DNA from: Acidovorax sp. A1169
GTDB taxonomy: Bacteria; Pseudomonadota; Gammaproteobacteria; Burkholderiales; Burkholderiaceae_C
Assembly: GCF_030704685.1 (NCBI RefSeq)
Contig: NZ_JAUZDX010000002.1
Span: forward strand, 186,001-250,000
Direction of reading: 5' to 3'
DNA: 64,000 nucleotides
Position 1 is the stretch's first letter, and each line of letters begins with the position of its first letter. The notes beneath the pieces are model-generated. The model had not been told where the DNA came from. It searched no databases and worked only from the letters and a program-made list of their open reading frames with translations. Shown here in pieces: positions 25,145 through 33,979 of this stretch. The position numbers and the translations under genes were made by a program.

Positions 25145-26524
25145 ATGGCCTCCGCCCTTACCGACAAACTCACGCGCCTCGTCAAGGAGATGCGCGGCCA
25201 GGCCCGCATCACCGAATCCAACGTGCAGGACATGCTGCGCGAGGTGCGCATGGCCCTGCTCGAAGCCGACGTGGCCCTGCCCGTCGTGCGTGATTTCATT
25301 GCCCGCGTCAAGGAAAAGGCCCTGGGCCAGGAGGTGCTGGGCTCGCTCAAGCCGGGCCAGACCCTGGTCTCCATCGTCAACCGCGAACTTGCCGCCACCA
25401 TGGGCGAGGGCATTTCCGACATCAACCTGGCCGCCCAGCCACCCGCCGTGATCCTGATGGCCGGCCTGCAGGGGGCCGGCAAGACCACCACCACGGCCAA
25501 GCTGGCCAAGCACCTGATCGAAAAGCGCAAGAAGAAGGTGCTTACCGTCTCGGGCGACGTCTACCGCCCGGCCGCCATTGAGCAGCTCAAGACGGTGACC
25601 AAGCAGGCTGGCGCCGAGTGGTTCCCGAGCACCCCCGACCAGAAGCCGCTCGATATCGGCCTGGCCGCGCTCGATTACGCCAAGAAGCACTACTTCGACG
25701 TGCTGCTGGTCGACACGGCCGGCCGCCTGGCCATCGACGAAGTGCTGATGAAGGAAATCAAGGACCTGCATGCCGCGCTGAACCCGGTAGAAACCCTGTT
25801 CGTGGTCGATGCCATGCAGGGCCAGGATGCGATCAACACGGCCAAAGCCTTCAAGGAAGCACTGCCGCTCACCGGCATCGTGCTGACCAAGCTCGACGGC
25901 GACTCGCGCGGCGGTGCCGCGCTGTCGGTGCGCCAGATCACCGGCGCGCCGATCAAGTTCGCCGGTGTCTCCGAAAAGCTCGACGGCCTGGAGGTCTTCG
26001 ACGCCGAGCGCCATGCCGGCCGCATCCTGGGCATGGGCGACATCGTGGCCCTGGTGGAGCAGGTCACGGCCGGCGTGGACATCGAGGCGGCGCAAAAGCT
26101 CGCTGCCAAGGTCAAGAGCGGTGACGGCTTCGACCTCAACGACTTTTTGTCGCAGCTTCAGCAGATGAAGCAGATGGGCGGGCTGTCGAGCCTCATGGAC
26201 AAGCTGCCGGCCCAGTTCACCGCCAAGGCTGGCGCCGTGGACATGGACAAGGCCGAGAAGGACATCAAGCGCAAGGAAGGCATCATCCAGAGCATGACCC
26301 CGCTGGAGCGCCGCAAGCCCGAGCTCATCAAGGCCACGCGCAAGAAGCGCATCGCGGGCGGTGCCGGCGTGCATGTCCAGGAGGTGAATCGCCTGCTCAA
26401 GGAATTCGAGCAGATGCAGGACATGATGAAGAAGATGAAGGGCGGCGGCCTGATGAAGATGATGAAGAAGATGGGCGGCATGAAGGGCCTGGGCGGCGGT
26501 GGCATGCCAAAAATGCCGTTCTGA
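25145..26524 (+). CDS. ffh: Signal recognition particle protein Ffh
   Basis: Ffh binds signal sequences of nascent membrane proteins and, with 4.5S RNA and FtsY, targets them to the translocon. The 459-residue protein has the N domain, the G domain with GLQGAGKTTTTAKLA at about 107-119, GDVYRPAAIEQL, DTAGRLAID, TKLDGDSRGG and FAGVSEKLDGL, and a methionine-rich M domain ending in MKKMGG and GGMPKMPF repeats. E. coli Ffh has 453 residues. A strong terminator follows. Confidence 0.97.
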   Translation: MASALTDKLTRLVKEMRGQARITESNVQDMLREVRMALLEADVALPVVRDFIARVKEKALGQEVLGSLKPGQTLVSIVNRELAATMGEGISDINLAAQPPAVILMAGLQGAGKTTTTAKLAKHLIEKRKKKVLTVSGDVYRPAAIEQLKTVTKQAGAEWFPSTPDQKPLDIGLAALDYAKKHYFDVLLVDTAGRLAIDEVLMKEIKDLHAALNPVETLFVVDAMQGQDAINTAKAFKEALPLTGIVLTKLDGDSRGGAALSVRQITGAPIKFAGVSEKLDGLEVFDAERHAGRILGMGDIVALVEQVTAGVDIEAAQKLAAKVKSGDGFDLNDFLSQLQQMKQMGGLSSLMDKLPAQFTAKAGAVDMDKAEKDIKRKEGIIQSMTPLERRKPELIKATRKKRIAGGAGVHVQEVNRLLKEFEQMQDMMKKMKGGGLMKMMKKMGGMKGLGGGGMPKMPF

Positions 26525-26545
26525 ACCTGGCCTTCCATCACCCAC

Positions 26546-26585
26546 AGCCCTGAATGAGCGCAGGCAGCGCTCTTCAGGGCTTTTT
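26546..26585 (+). terminator. Intrinsic terminator of ffh
   Basis: AGCCCTGAATGAGCGC pairs with GCGCTCTTCAGGGCT, giving a 15-bp stem with one bulged T and a 5-nt loop, followed by TTTT. It lies 22 bp after the ffh stop. The convergent DUF1266 gene ends inside its right arm. Confidence 0.9.
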
Positions 26586-27275
26586 CGTGGGCGGTGGCGG
26601 CAATGGCCAGGGCAGCCAGTGCCAGGGGTGGTCGCGGTTGGCCACCCATTGCGCCACGTCGTCTTCGGTGAATGCCACCCCAAGGCTGTCGGCGCGCGAA
26701 TGGGCCACCCATTGGCGGCGGCCGCGCGCGCAGGCGGTGCCGAAATCCTGCCAGCCCTGAAAGCAGTCAGCCGCGCGCTGCGCGTTGTGGTGCAGGATCT
26801 GCCACTGCGTGGCCTCGTCCAGCCAGCCCAGCAGGGCCGCAGTGCGGGTGGCGAAGGCCACACGCGCGCAGGCCAGGGCCATGGCGTCGCGTGGGACATC
26901 GTCGGGGCGCAGGGCGTCCAGGCCCATGCGGAACCAGCGCTCGCGCAGGTGCCCGGGCAGGGCGGCGCGGACCTGCTCGTCCGCCATGTCGCTGCGCAGG
27001 CCCAGCAGGTGCAGCAGGGCCGGGCGCAGGGATTGCTGCAGCGGCTCGGCCAGGCGCGGCATGCGCGCATCGGCAAAGCCGCCGTGGATGCGCGCGAAGG
27101 CCATGGGGTCGGCCAGGGCCAGGGTCCAGCTCCAGTGCGCGTCCAGCACATACTGCCGGCGCAGGCGCGGGCGCCCGTACCAGCGCAGGAACGGCCCCAG
27201 CACCCACAGCAGCAGCCGCCAGGCGAGCCAGGCCATGAGGCACAACCCCAGCGCGAACCCCAGCCAGGCGATCAT
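26574..27275 (-). CDS. DUF1266-like protein with N-terminal membrane anchor
   Basis: The 233-residue product starts with one transmembrane helix (IAWLGFALGLCLMAWLAWRLLLW), followed by a soluble helical domain. The C-terminal block GWQDFGTACARGRRQW...WHWLPW resembles the end of DUF1266 (YbeU/YbeR-type), whose function is unknown. Its ATG overlaps the end of the PcfJ-like gene by four bases, so the two are coupled. The assignment to DUF1266 rests on motif resemblance only. Confidence 0.7.
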   Translation of the reverse strand: MIAWLGFALGLCLMAWLAWRLLLWVLGPFLRWYGRPRLRRQYVLDAHWSWTLALADPMAFARIHGGFADARMPRLAEPLQQSLRPALLHLLGLRSDMADEQVRAALPGHLRERWFRMGLDALRPDDVPRDAMALACARVAFATRTAALLGWLDEATQWQILHHNAQRAADCFQGWQDFGTACARGRRQWVAHSRADSLGVAFTEDDVAQWVANRDHPWHWLPWPLPPPPTKKP

Positions 27276-28411
27276 GGCGTGCGCTCCGTGGCCTGCAGGC
27301 CCGCTGCGTCCAGTGCCGCCGCCACGGAGGCCGCCAGCGGCAGGCCCTGCAGCAGCGCCGGGTCGCGTGCGGCCACCAGCCACTGCACCAGCGGCGATGG
27401 GGCGGGCAGCTCGCGCACCAGTGCGGGCCGGGCCTGCACCAGGCGCAGCTGGTCCGCTTCCAGCGCCACGTCGCGCACGGCGCACCAGCACTGCGATGCG
27501 CGCACGATGCCCATCTGCAGCGCATCGGGCGGCGCGTCCTCGCAGGTGGCCAACTGGTTGAGCAGCGCCAGCACCTCGCCCTGGTAGCGCTCGATGGGTG
27601 GGCGGTTCTGCCTGCCCTTGATCTGGTCGATGGCCAGGCGGCCGTCTTCGCGCACATGGGCGCTGATGGTGATGTGCGGCACGTGGCTGGCCGTGCGGTA
27701 GGAAAACAGGCGCATGCGCCCCTCTTCGCAGGCCTTGGCGTAATGCTCGCCATAGCCGCCGGCCAGGCTGCGCCGGCTGGCGAACTGGCCAAGGCAGTGG
27801 CGCATCATCTGGCTTTCATAGGCCATCTCCGCGCGCAGGTGCGCGCTGTCCGGCCGAAACTCGATGAAATGGCCCTGCTCGCCCTGCCATGCCAGCGCCA
27901 CGGCCTCGCTCTGGTGCTCGCGCCAGCCGGCGGCGGCCTTGGCCTCGTAGGCCGCATGTTCTTCGGCCCACAGGGCCAGCGCCTGCGGGGCGGTCACGCG
28001 CTGCAGCTTGCCTTGCAGCGCCGTGCCGTCGCGCGACAGCAGGAACTCCACAAGCCGGGCCTCCAGCGCCAGCACCGCATCGGCCTCGGGGTCGATCCAC
28101 CACAGCGGGGCTTCCGGCCCGGGCGCATGGCGCGCAGGGGCGTCGCCCAGCCGGGCCAGCGCCCAGGCCGGCACGGGCGCCGGCCTGAGCAGGGCCTGCG
28201 CCTGCCCGCGCTGCGTGACGGCCTGCAGCACCGGCGCCGGGGCCTGCAGGTTGCCCACCACATGCCGGTAGAAGTGGTTGGCCAGCCAGGCACGCACCTC
28301 CTCCGGGTCGTTGCGCTCCTGGCTGCGCCGCTCGATGGCGCTGCGGATGGCCGGCGCGTTGACCACGTCGCGCGCGCCATAGGTGCCGCGTGCGGCGGCG
28401 CCGGGCGCCAT
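27272..28411 (-). CDS. PcfJ-like domain protein
   Basis: The 379-residue soluble protein has a helical N-terminal half and a central region (about 198-275) with MMRHCLGQF, a GEHYAKACEEGRMRLFSYR strand-turn and IDQIKGRQNRPP. This His-Cys-x-Gly, RxxSxR and QIxGxxNxPP series resembles the PcfJ family, known mainly from conjugative plasmids and phage-like DNA, with no settled activity. Its ATG shares a base with the stop of the upstream gene (TAATG), indicating tight coupling. I am fairly sure of the reading frame, less so of the family. Confidence 0.65.
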   Translation of the reverse strand: MAPGAAARGTYGARDVVNAPAIRSAIERRSQERNDPEEVRAWLANHFYRHVVGNLQAPAPVLQAVTQRGQAQALLRPAPVPAWALARLGDAPARHAPGPEAPLWWIDPEADAVLALEARLVEFLLSRDGTALQGKLQRVTAPQALALWAEEHAAYEAKAAAGWREHQSEAVALAWQGEQGHFIEFRPDSAHLRAEMAYESQMMRHCLGQFASRRSLAGGYGEHYAKACEEGRMRLFSYRTASHVPHITISAHVREDGRLAIDQIKGRQNRPPIERYQGEVLALLNQLATCEDAPPDALQMGIVRASQCWCAVRDVALEADQLRLVQARPALVRELPAPSPLVQWLVAARDPALLQGLPLAASVAAALDAAGLQATERTP

Positions 28412-30735
28412 TACCAGAGCTTCCACCAGGGCTTGCCGGCGGCCATGGCCTTCTTGCAGCTGGCGATGTCGTCGCGCGCGTAGCCGGCCTGCTCGGCATC
28501 GCTCTCGTCGCCCGGGCGCACCATTTTGAGCGACTCCTGGTAGAGCGCCATGGCACGTTCGTACTGCTTGGTGTTCTCGTACACGTTGCCGGCCACGCGC
28601 CGCACGCCGGGCAGGGCATTGGCCAGCACGCGTGGCATCACCTGCTCGAGCCGCGCCAGGGCGTCGGCCGGCTGCGACCACGCCAGGTTGCGCAGCATGA
28701 CCAGCAGGGCGCCGAGGTAGTCGTCCTCGTTCTCGGCCTGGTCATCGCGGTCGAGACCGTTCCACCATTCATCCAGGCGCTGCAGCCAGATGTCGATTTC
28801 ATTGTCGCGGTCCAGTTCGTAGAGCGCGCGGCACACGCGCTTGAAGTAGTCCGTGGGATCGTGGCGCCCGTAGCCATGGTCCAGCGCGTAGTGCCACAGC
28901 TGGTCGGCCGCCGCGATGAGCTCGGCCTTGCGTTCCGACGCCGAATAGCAGGACACGAGGCCGTTGTGGTGCTCCGCAAAGGGGCTGGTGGCCAGGCCCT
29001 TGTGGTGCAGTTCGATGGCCTTGTCGTACTCCTTGAGGTTCCAGCGGTAGTAGATGGCCAGGTTGTTGCACAGCATGGAGTAGACGTGCACGTCGCCATC
29101 GCGGAACCAGCCTTCGCCGGTGGCGAAGAAGGCATCGAAATGCACCACGGCCGCCTCGTAGTAGCGCGCCTTGAGGGCATCGATGTCCTGCTCGGGCCAG
29201 TTCCCGTCGTCGCTGGCGCCGCAGGCCTGCTGCAGGTTGAAGTCCAGCCATACGCCGAGGTTGTAGCACCAGCTGGCTGCGGGCGAGGCCGCAAACGGCC
29301 GTTGCAGCGCCTTGGTGACGCCATGCACCTTGACCCGGCTGACCCACAGCGCCTGCAGCAGGTCGGGCGCGGCCATGGCGGGCTCGCGCGCTGCCGTCTC
29401 CAACAGCGGCAGGGCGCGCGCGTGTTCGCCAGCGGCAAACAGGCGCAGCCCGTCCAGGCAGGCCAGCGCCGGGTGCTCCGGCACGGCGCTGCGCACCTGC
29501 GCGAGGTGGTGATCCATGAAGGCGGCGGGGTCTTCGGGGTCTTCCACACAGCCGGCGTCGTTCATGGCGGCGCTGGCCAGCGCCAGGTGCCAGCCGGGGT
29601 GGGGCGTGGCGCCCCGGGCCAGGTGCGCCTTCATCTGCGCAAGGGCGACCGTGCAGGCATGCTGCGTCGACCCGGGGCGCTGGCTGCTGGCGCTCTCGAA
29701 AGCCAGTTGTGCCGCGTCGTCCAGTCGGCCGGCTTCGATCAGCAGGTCGAGCACGAAGATGCTGAAGCTGTCTTCCTGGTCGCCGGTCAGGCCGAAGCGG
29801 CCCTGCCTGGCCTTGACCAGGGCCTCGTCGAGGCGGCCCTGGCGCTGCAGGGCCCGGGCCTGCAGGCGGGCGCGGCGCACGGAGACGTCGCGCTGCAGCG
29901 GCCGGGACAGCTCGGCCGGCATGCGCGCCCGGATCTGCTGCACGATGGTGTCGATGCTAGTCGGATCCAGCACCACGAACTGCTCGCCCAGCTTCAGCCA
30001 GTCCTCGTGGTCCACGTCCTGTCCGGGCGCGGCATTGCGCAGCTGGTCCATGGCCTGCTGCACCAACTGCTGCGCCTGCTTGGCATCGCCCTCGGCGGCG
30101 GCCACTTCGGCCAGGCGCGTGGCCAGCACGGCTTCGTCCCAGGCGCGGTAGGCTGTACGCCCGGGCTGCACCACCTGCAGCGCATGGCGGGCCTGGGCAC
30201 ACCGGCGCCACACCCCGTAGTCCTTGCTGCGCTCGGCCTGGCCCGACAGGTGCTCCCAGGCCCGGTCGGACTGCTGGTCCAGCGGCGGCTGAGCCAGCAG
30301 GCGCGCCATGCCGTCCAGAGCCTGGTGCAGCAGCGCAGCCTGTTCGGGCAGGGCGCGCAGCGCCTGGGTGCGGGCAAAGCCGGCGTGCACCTGTGCCTGG
30401 TGGCGCTCGGCGGCGGGCAGGTCGTCGACCAGGGCGGCGGCATGGCTGTCGATGGCCTGCAAGGCCTGTGCCGGCTGGCCGGCCTGCATCCACAGTTGGT
30501 GCACGCGGTGCAGCACGTCCAGCGATCCGGGCTGCAGGGGCTGCAGTCCCAGCATGTCGGCCAGGGCCTGCATGCGCCGGGCATGGCCGGCTTCCTCGCT
30601 CTCGCCCTGGCCGTCTGCTCCGCTCTCATCTTCTTCACTGGCCTCGAACAGGGCCTCGGCTTCGTCCAGGTAGGCATCCAGCAAGGGGCCGGACAGCGGG
30701 GGGATGTGCAGGGTCTGTGCGGTGGCAGTCAGCAT
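28411..30735 (-). CDS. Large helical-repeat (TPR-like) protein
   Basis: The 774-residue cytoplasmic protein is almost entirely alpha-helical and rich in Ala, Leu, Gln and Trp. Helix pairs recur that resemble tetratricopeptide repeats, for example AGQPAQALQAIDSHAAAL, QGRLDEALVKARQG, KEYDKAIELHHKGLA and KQYERAMALYQESLK. No catalytic motif is visible. It is the first gene of a three-gene coupled unit with the PcfJ-like and DUF1266 genes and probably acts as a protein-binding scaffold; that role is inference. A longer in-frame reading through the upstream 9-bp repeat is not credible. Confidence 0.75.
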   Translation of the reverse strand: MLTATAQTLHIPPLSGPLLDAYLDEAEALFEASEEDESGADGQGESEEAGHARRMQALADMLGLQPLQPGSLDVLHRVHQLWMQAGQPAQALQAIDSHAAALVDDLPAAERHQAQVHAGFARTQALRALPEQAALLHQALDGMARLLAQPPLDQQSDRAWEHLSGQAERSKDYGVWRRCAQARHALQVVQPGRTAYRAWDEAVLATRLAEVAAAEGDAKQAQQLVQQAMDQLRNAAPGQDVDHEDWLKLGEQFVVLDPTSIDTIVQQIRARMPAELSRPLQRDVSVRRARLQARALQRQGRLDEALVKARQGRFGLTGDQEDSFSIFVLDLLIEAGRLDDAAQLAFESASSQRPGSTQHACTVALAQMKAHLARGATPHPGWHLALASAAMNDAGCVEDPEDPAAFMDHHLAQVRSAVPEHPALACLDGLRLFAAGEHARALPLLETAAREPAMAAPDLLQALWVSRVKVHGVTKALQRPFAASPAASWCYNLGVWLDFNLQQACGASDDGNWPEQDIDALKARYYEAAVVHFDAFFATGEGWFRDGDVHVYSMLCNNLAIYYRWNLKEYDKAIELHHKGLATSPFAEHHNGLVSCYSASERKAELIAAADQLWHYALDHGYGRHDPTDYFKRVCRALYELDRDNEIDIWLQRLDEWWNGLDRDDQAENEDDYLGALLVMLRNLAWSQPADALARLEQVMPRVLANALPGVRRVAGNVYENTKQYERAMALYQESLKMVRPGDESDAEQAGYARDDIASCKKAMAAGKPWWKLW

Positions 30736-30797
30736 GGTGTGGGGCGAAAAGGAGGGGGCGGGAGGGCCGGGTGGTGTGCCCGGCATGGCAGCCTGAG

Positions 30798-30851
30798 GGC
30801 GCTTACGGCGCTTACGGCGCTTACGGCGCTTACGGCGCTTACGGCGCTTAT
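30798..30851. repeat. Six tandem 9-bp repeats with in-frame stop codons
   Basis: The unit GGCGCTTAC (last copy GGCGCTTAT) repeats six times without interruption. On the minus strand it reads GCG-CCR-TAA, so the last codons of the C13 peptidase gene (Ala-Pro-stop) are the first unit, followed by five more Ala-Pro-stop units in the same frame. Confidence 0.95.
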
Positions 30852-31714
30852 GGCGCCTGCAGCCAGTCCTTGAGCGGTTGGCCGGCCCAGGCCTTGGCTT
30901 CGTCGCCGACGAAGGCCAGGGGCTTGGACGCAGGCAGCTTGCGGCGCTTTTCCTGCGCGGCGATGGATTTCTGGGCTGCGCCCATCCAGTCGGTGATCGA
31001 CAGGTTCTCGGCACCCGCCTGGCCGAACAGGGCCTCGGCGAACGGGGTGTTGTTGCCGGTGTACTGGCACTTGAACGAGGTGCTGCGCACATCGGTCGCG
31101 GTCAGCACCACGCGGTTCGGGGCCTTCAGCGGCTCGATGAACGCACCGCTGTAGCAGGCGGACAGCACCACCAGGGTGGGCACCTTGGCCAGAGGGGCCA
31201 GGGCATCGCTCAGGATCTTGGGCGTGATGGGCTGCTGGTTCTTGCCGCCCGCGTTGACGCTGAGCAGTCCCGGGTTGGCGTGGGTGGAGATGAACAGCAG
31301 CACGCGGTCACGCGGGCGCGCGACCTCGGCCGTCTTGGCCATCACCAGCGCGAAGTTCTCGGCCGTGGCCTGCGGCCAGTCGGCGCTCTGGTCCTTGGCC
31401 TGGTTGGCCAGCCGCAGCATCAGGGCGTTGGGGTCGATCTCGCTGACCAGCTTCTCGGCCAGCTGCACATCGTTGCGGAAGGCCTTGGACTGCGAGTGCA
31501 TCGCAAAGCCGGCAAAGATGATGCGGCCTGGCGGCTCGACAGGGGGTGGCGGCTCGGGTGCGGCCTGGGGCGCGGGCACGGGGGACTCGGCCACCTGGGC
31601 AGGGGGTGCGGCACAGCCGGCGGCTGCGAGGGCCAGGGCCAGGGCGCTGGCGTGCAAGAAGCGCCGCGTGGCGGCGTGGGGGGCAAGAGGCGATGGCATC
31701 GATGGTGTTTCCAC
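30848..31714 (-). CDS. Caspase-fold peptidase C13-type lipoprotein
   Basis: The 288-residue protein begins with a lipoprotein signal (ALALALAAAGC, lipid-accepting C34), then a Pro/Ala spacer and a caspase/legumain-like fold. The putative catalytic pair is H145 in LLFISTHANPG and C187 in LVVLSACYSGAF, the pattern of peptidase family C13. It would be anchored to the inner or outer membrane facing the periplasm. A start at 31699 is also possible. It lies upstream of the helical-repeat operon on the same strand, separated by 112 bp holding the 9-bp repeat. Confidence 0.8.
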   Translation of the reverse strand: METPSMPSPLAPHAATRRFLHASALALALAAAGCAAPPAQVAESPVPAPQAAPEPPPPVEPPGRIIFAGFAMHSQSKAFRNDVQLAEKLVSEIDPNALMLRLANQAKDQSADWPQATAENFALVMAKTAEVARPRDRVLLFISTHANPGLLSVNAGGKNQQPITPKILSDALAPLAKVPTLVVLSACYSGAFIEPLKAPNRVVLTATDVRSTSFKCQYTGNNTPFAEALFGQAGAENLSITDWMGAAQKSIAAQEKRRKLPASKPLAFVGDEAKAWAGQPLKDWLQAP

Positions 31715-31890
31715 GGTAGGCAGGAATCGGGAGCCACCGGGCGCGGCGCGCAGGTGGTTCCGAAGCGTGCGTATCGTAAGGGAGTGCCATGGCGAGTCCA
31801 GCGCCTGTTTGGGTGAGTGGCCATGCCTGTGATTGCGTTGTCATTCATGGCCACCGGTAATTGCATGCTATCGAATGGGTAGCAAACGAC

Positions 31891-31913
31891 AAAAAGCCGG
31901 TGCATGCACCGGC
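31891..31913 (-). terminator. Intrinsic terminator of opgH
   Basis: GCCGGTGCATGCACCGGC (31896-31913) is an 18-bp perfect palindrome followed on the minus strand by TTTTT. It lies about 33 bp after the opgH stop codon. Confidence 0.85.
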
Positions 31914-31945
31914 CTCCTGTTTGTGTGGCATATGTCACACTTTGA

Positions 31946-33979
31946 TCATGCTGCGGCCCGCAGCGCCGGCCGTGCCAGGCGGCTGGCATGCAGCCAGGCG
32001 CGGCGCAGCACGGGAGGCGACCACGACTCCTCGGGGATCAGCAGCAGGCGCTGCGCACGCATCGCCTTGCCCAGGGCGATCTGGCTGGTCAGCACCGCCA
32101 GCGGAATGGCCAGCGCCAGCGGCAGGCCCACGGGCATCAGCCACAGCAGGGCGCTGCCATCGACGAAGGCCACGCCCAGGGCCAGGAGGGCGATCACGGC
32201 GGTCATCGGTGCGAGCTGGCGCGTGGCCTGGCCCCAGGGCACGGCATTGGCTTCGCGGGGTGGCGACTTCCATTGCAGTTCCAGGCCGGTGATGGCCAGC
32301 AGCACGAACAGCGAGTGGGCCAGCATGCGCACGGGCGCCTGCAGGATGGCCAGCACGCTCTCGACCACCGCGCTCTTGACGAGGCTCCAGCCGCCGCCGT
32401 ACTGCGATTGTTCCTTGCGCATGAAGACCGCGGTCACGCCCAGGATGCGCGGCAGGAACAGCATGGACACCGTCCAGCCCCACAGGCCCAGCAGCTCGGC
32501 CGGCAGAATGTGCCAGTTGGCCACCACGGGCGCACCCGACAGCCACAGCGCCGTGCCCAGCGTCAGAAAGGCCAGCCACAGCGGTGCCGACAGGTAGGCC
32601 ATGGCGCCGGTCACGAACATCGAGCGGTGCACGGCATGGATGCCGGGCTCGGCCATCAGACGGGCGTTCTGCAGGTTGCCCTGGCACCAGCGGCGGTCGC
32701 GCTGCAGCTCGGCCAGCAGGTCCGGCGGTTGCTGCTCGTAGCTGCCGATCAGGTCGGACACCAGCCACACGTGGTAGCCGGCGCGGCGCATCAGCGCGGC
32801 CTCGACGAAGTCGTGCGACATGATGCCGCCCGACAGCCCGCCCTTGCCCGCGATGGGGGCCAGCGCGCAGTGCTGCATGAAGGGTTCCATGCGGATGATG
32901 GCGTTGTGGCCCCAGTAGTGCGACTCGCCCAGCTGCCAATACTGCATGCCCAGGGTGAACAGGCGTCCGGTGACGCGCGAGGCGAACTGCTGCGCACGGG
33001 CGTGCAGCGTGACGTGGCCGATGGCCTGCGTCGCGGTCTGGATGATGCCGGCGCTGGGGTTGGCCTCCATCAGCTTGGCCATGGAGACGATGCAATCGCC
33101 GCTCATCACGCTGTCGGCATCGAGCACCACCATGTAGCGGTAGTCCTTGCCCCAGCGGCGGCAGAAGTCGGCCACGTTGCCCGCCTTGCGGTGGCTGCGG
33201 CGCGTGCGCAGGCGGTAGTACACCTGCACCTGGGGCTGCTGGCCGTGCTCGGCCAGCGCGCTGCGCAGGTCCTCCCAGGCGGCACGCTCGGCTTTGGCGA
33301 TGTCCTTGTCGTAGCTGTCGGACAGCACGAACACGTCGAAGGTGGCGCCGTGGCCCGTGGCCGCGACCGACTCGCAGGTGGCACGCAGGCCGGCGAACAC
33401 CGTGGCCACGTCCTCGTTGCAGATCGGCATGATGATGGCCGTGCGCGCCTCAGGCGAGAGTTGGGCGGATGCCACGCTCTTGGCCGACAGTGCATGGCGG
33501 TCGCCGCGCAGCATGACCCAAAAACCCATCATCCCGGTCATGAAGCCGGTGACCACCCAGGCCGAGAGCAGCGCGAACAGCGCCATCTGGCCATAGCCCA
33601 GCCAGGCGTTGTCGTAATCGGGCTGCACACCGGCGAACAAGGTAGTGGCCAGCGTGGTGCTGAGCACCGTGAGCAGCGCAAAGGTCCAGCGGCGGCGCTG
33701 GGCGGCGCCCTGCCAGGCCTCGTGCTGCATGCCGGCCGGGGTGGCCGGTGGAGCGCTGCCGCGACGGCCGGTCAGGCGCAGCAGCAGCGCGGTGCCGATG
33801 CTGTTCCAGAAGCCGCGCCAGGGCAGCGGCACCATTGAGCCGCGGTGGAGCGGCGGTGCGGTCACGGAGTTGGGGTGGCGCTCCTCGCGCAGCGTGCTGC
33901 GCTGCGTGCGAGGGGCACCACGGTCTTCAGAGGCGAGGGGCTCTGACGGGCTTACTCGGGAAGAATGATGTGCGTCCAT
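31946..33979 (-). CDS. opgH: Glucans biosynthesis glucosyltransferase H
   Basis: OpgH polymerises UDP-glucose into the beta-1,2 backbone of osmoregulated periplasmic glucans and exports it. The 677-residue inner-membrane protein has N-terminal membrane helices (WTFALLTVLSTTLATTLF, FALLSAWVVTGFMTGMMGF). A GT2 catalytic domain follows with IIMPICNED, VLSDSYD, VLDADSVMSGD and the QRDRRWCQGNLQN motif, then several C-terminal helices. E. coli OpgH has 847 residues; the shorter N and C ends are usual in betaproteobacteria. The ATG at 33979 overlaps the end of opgG by 28 bases, so the pair is cotranslated. Confidence 0.93.
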   Translation of the reverse strand: MDAHHSSRVSPSEPLASEDRGAPRTQRSTLREERHPNSVTAPPLHRGSMVPLPWRGFWNSIGTALLLRLTGRRGSAPPATPAGMQHEAWQGAAQRRRWTFALLTVLSTTLATTLFAGVQPDYDNAWLGYGQMALFALLSAWVVTGFMTGMMGFWVMLRGDRHALSAKSVASAQLSPEARTAIIMPICNEDVATVFAGLRATCESVAATGHGATFDVFVLSDSYDKDIAKAERAAWEDLRSALAEHGQQPQVQVYYRLRTRRSHRKAGNVADFCRRWGKDYRYMVVLDADSVMSGDCIVSMAKLMEANPSAGIIQTATQAIGHVTLHARAQQFASRVTGRLFTLGMQYWQLGESHYWGHNAIIRMEPFMQHCALAPIAGKGGLSGGIMSHDFVEAALMRRAGYHVWLVSDLIGSYEQQPPDLLAELQRDRRWCQGNLQNARLMAEPGIHAVHRSMFVTGAMAYLSAPLWLAFLTLGTALWLSGAPVVANWHILPAELLGLWGWTVSMLFLPRILGVTAVFMRKEQSQYGGGWSLVKSAVVESVLAILQAPVRMLAHSLFVLLAITGLELQWKSPPREANAVPWGQATRQLAPMTAVIALLALGVAFVDGSALLWLMPVGLPLALAIPLAVLTSQIALGKAMRAQRLLLIPEESWSPPVLRRAWLHASRLARPALRAAA

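Noticed and set aside
30736-31092. N-terminal extension of the helical-repeat protein with KRR repeats
   Set aside because: It is the out-of-frame translation of the 9-bp repeat and of the C13 peptidase gene; the natural start is the ATG at 30735.
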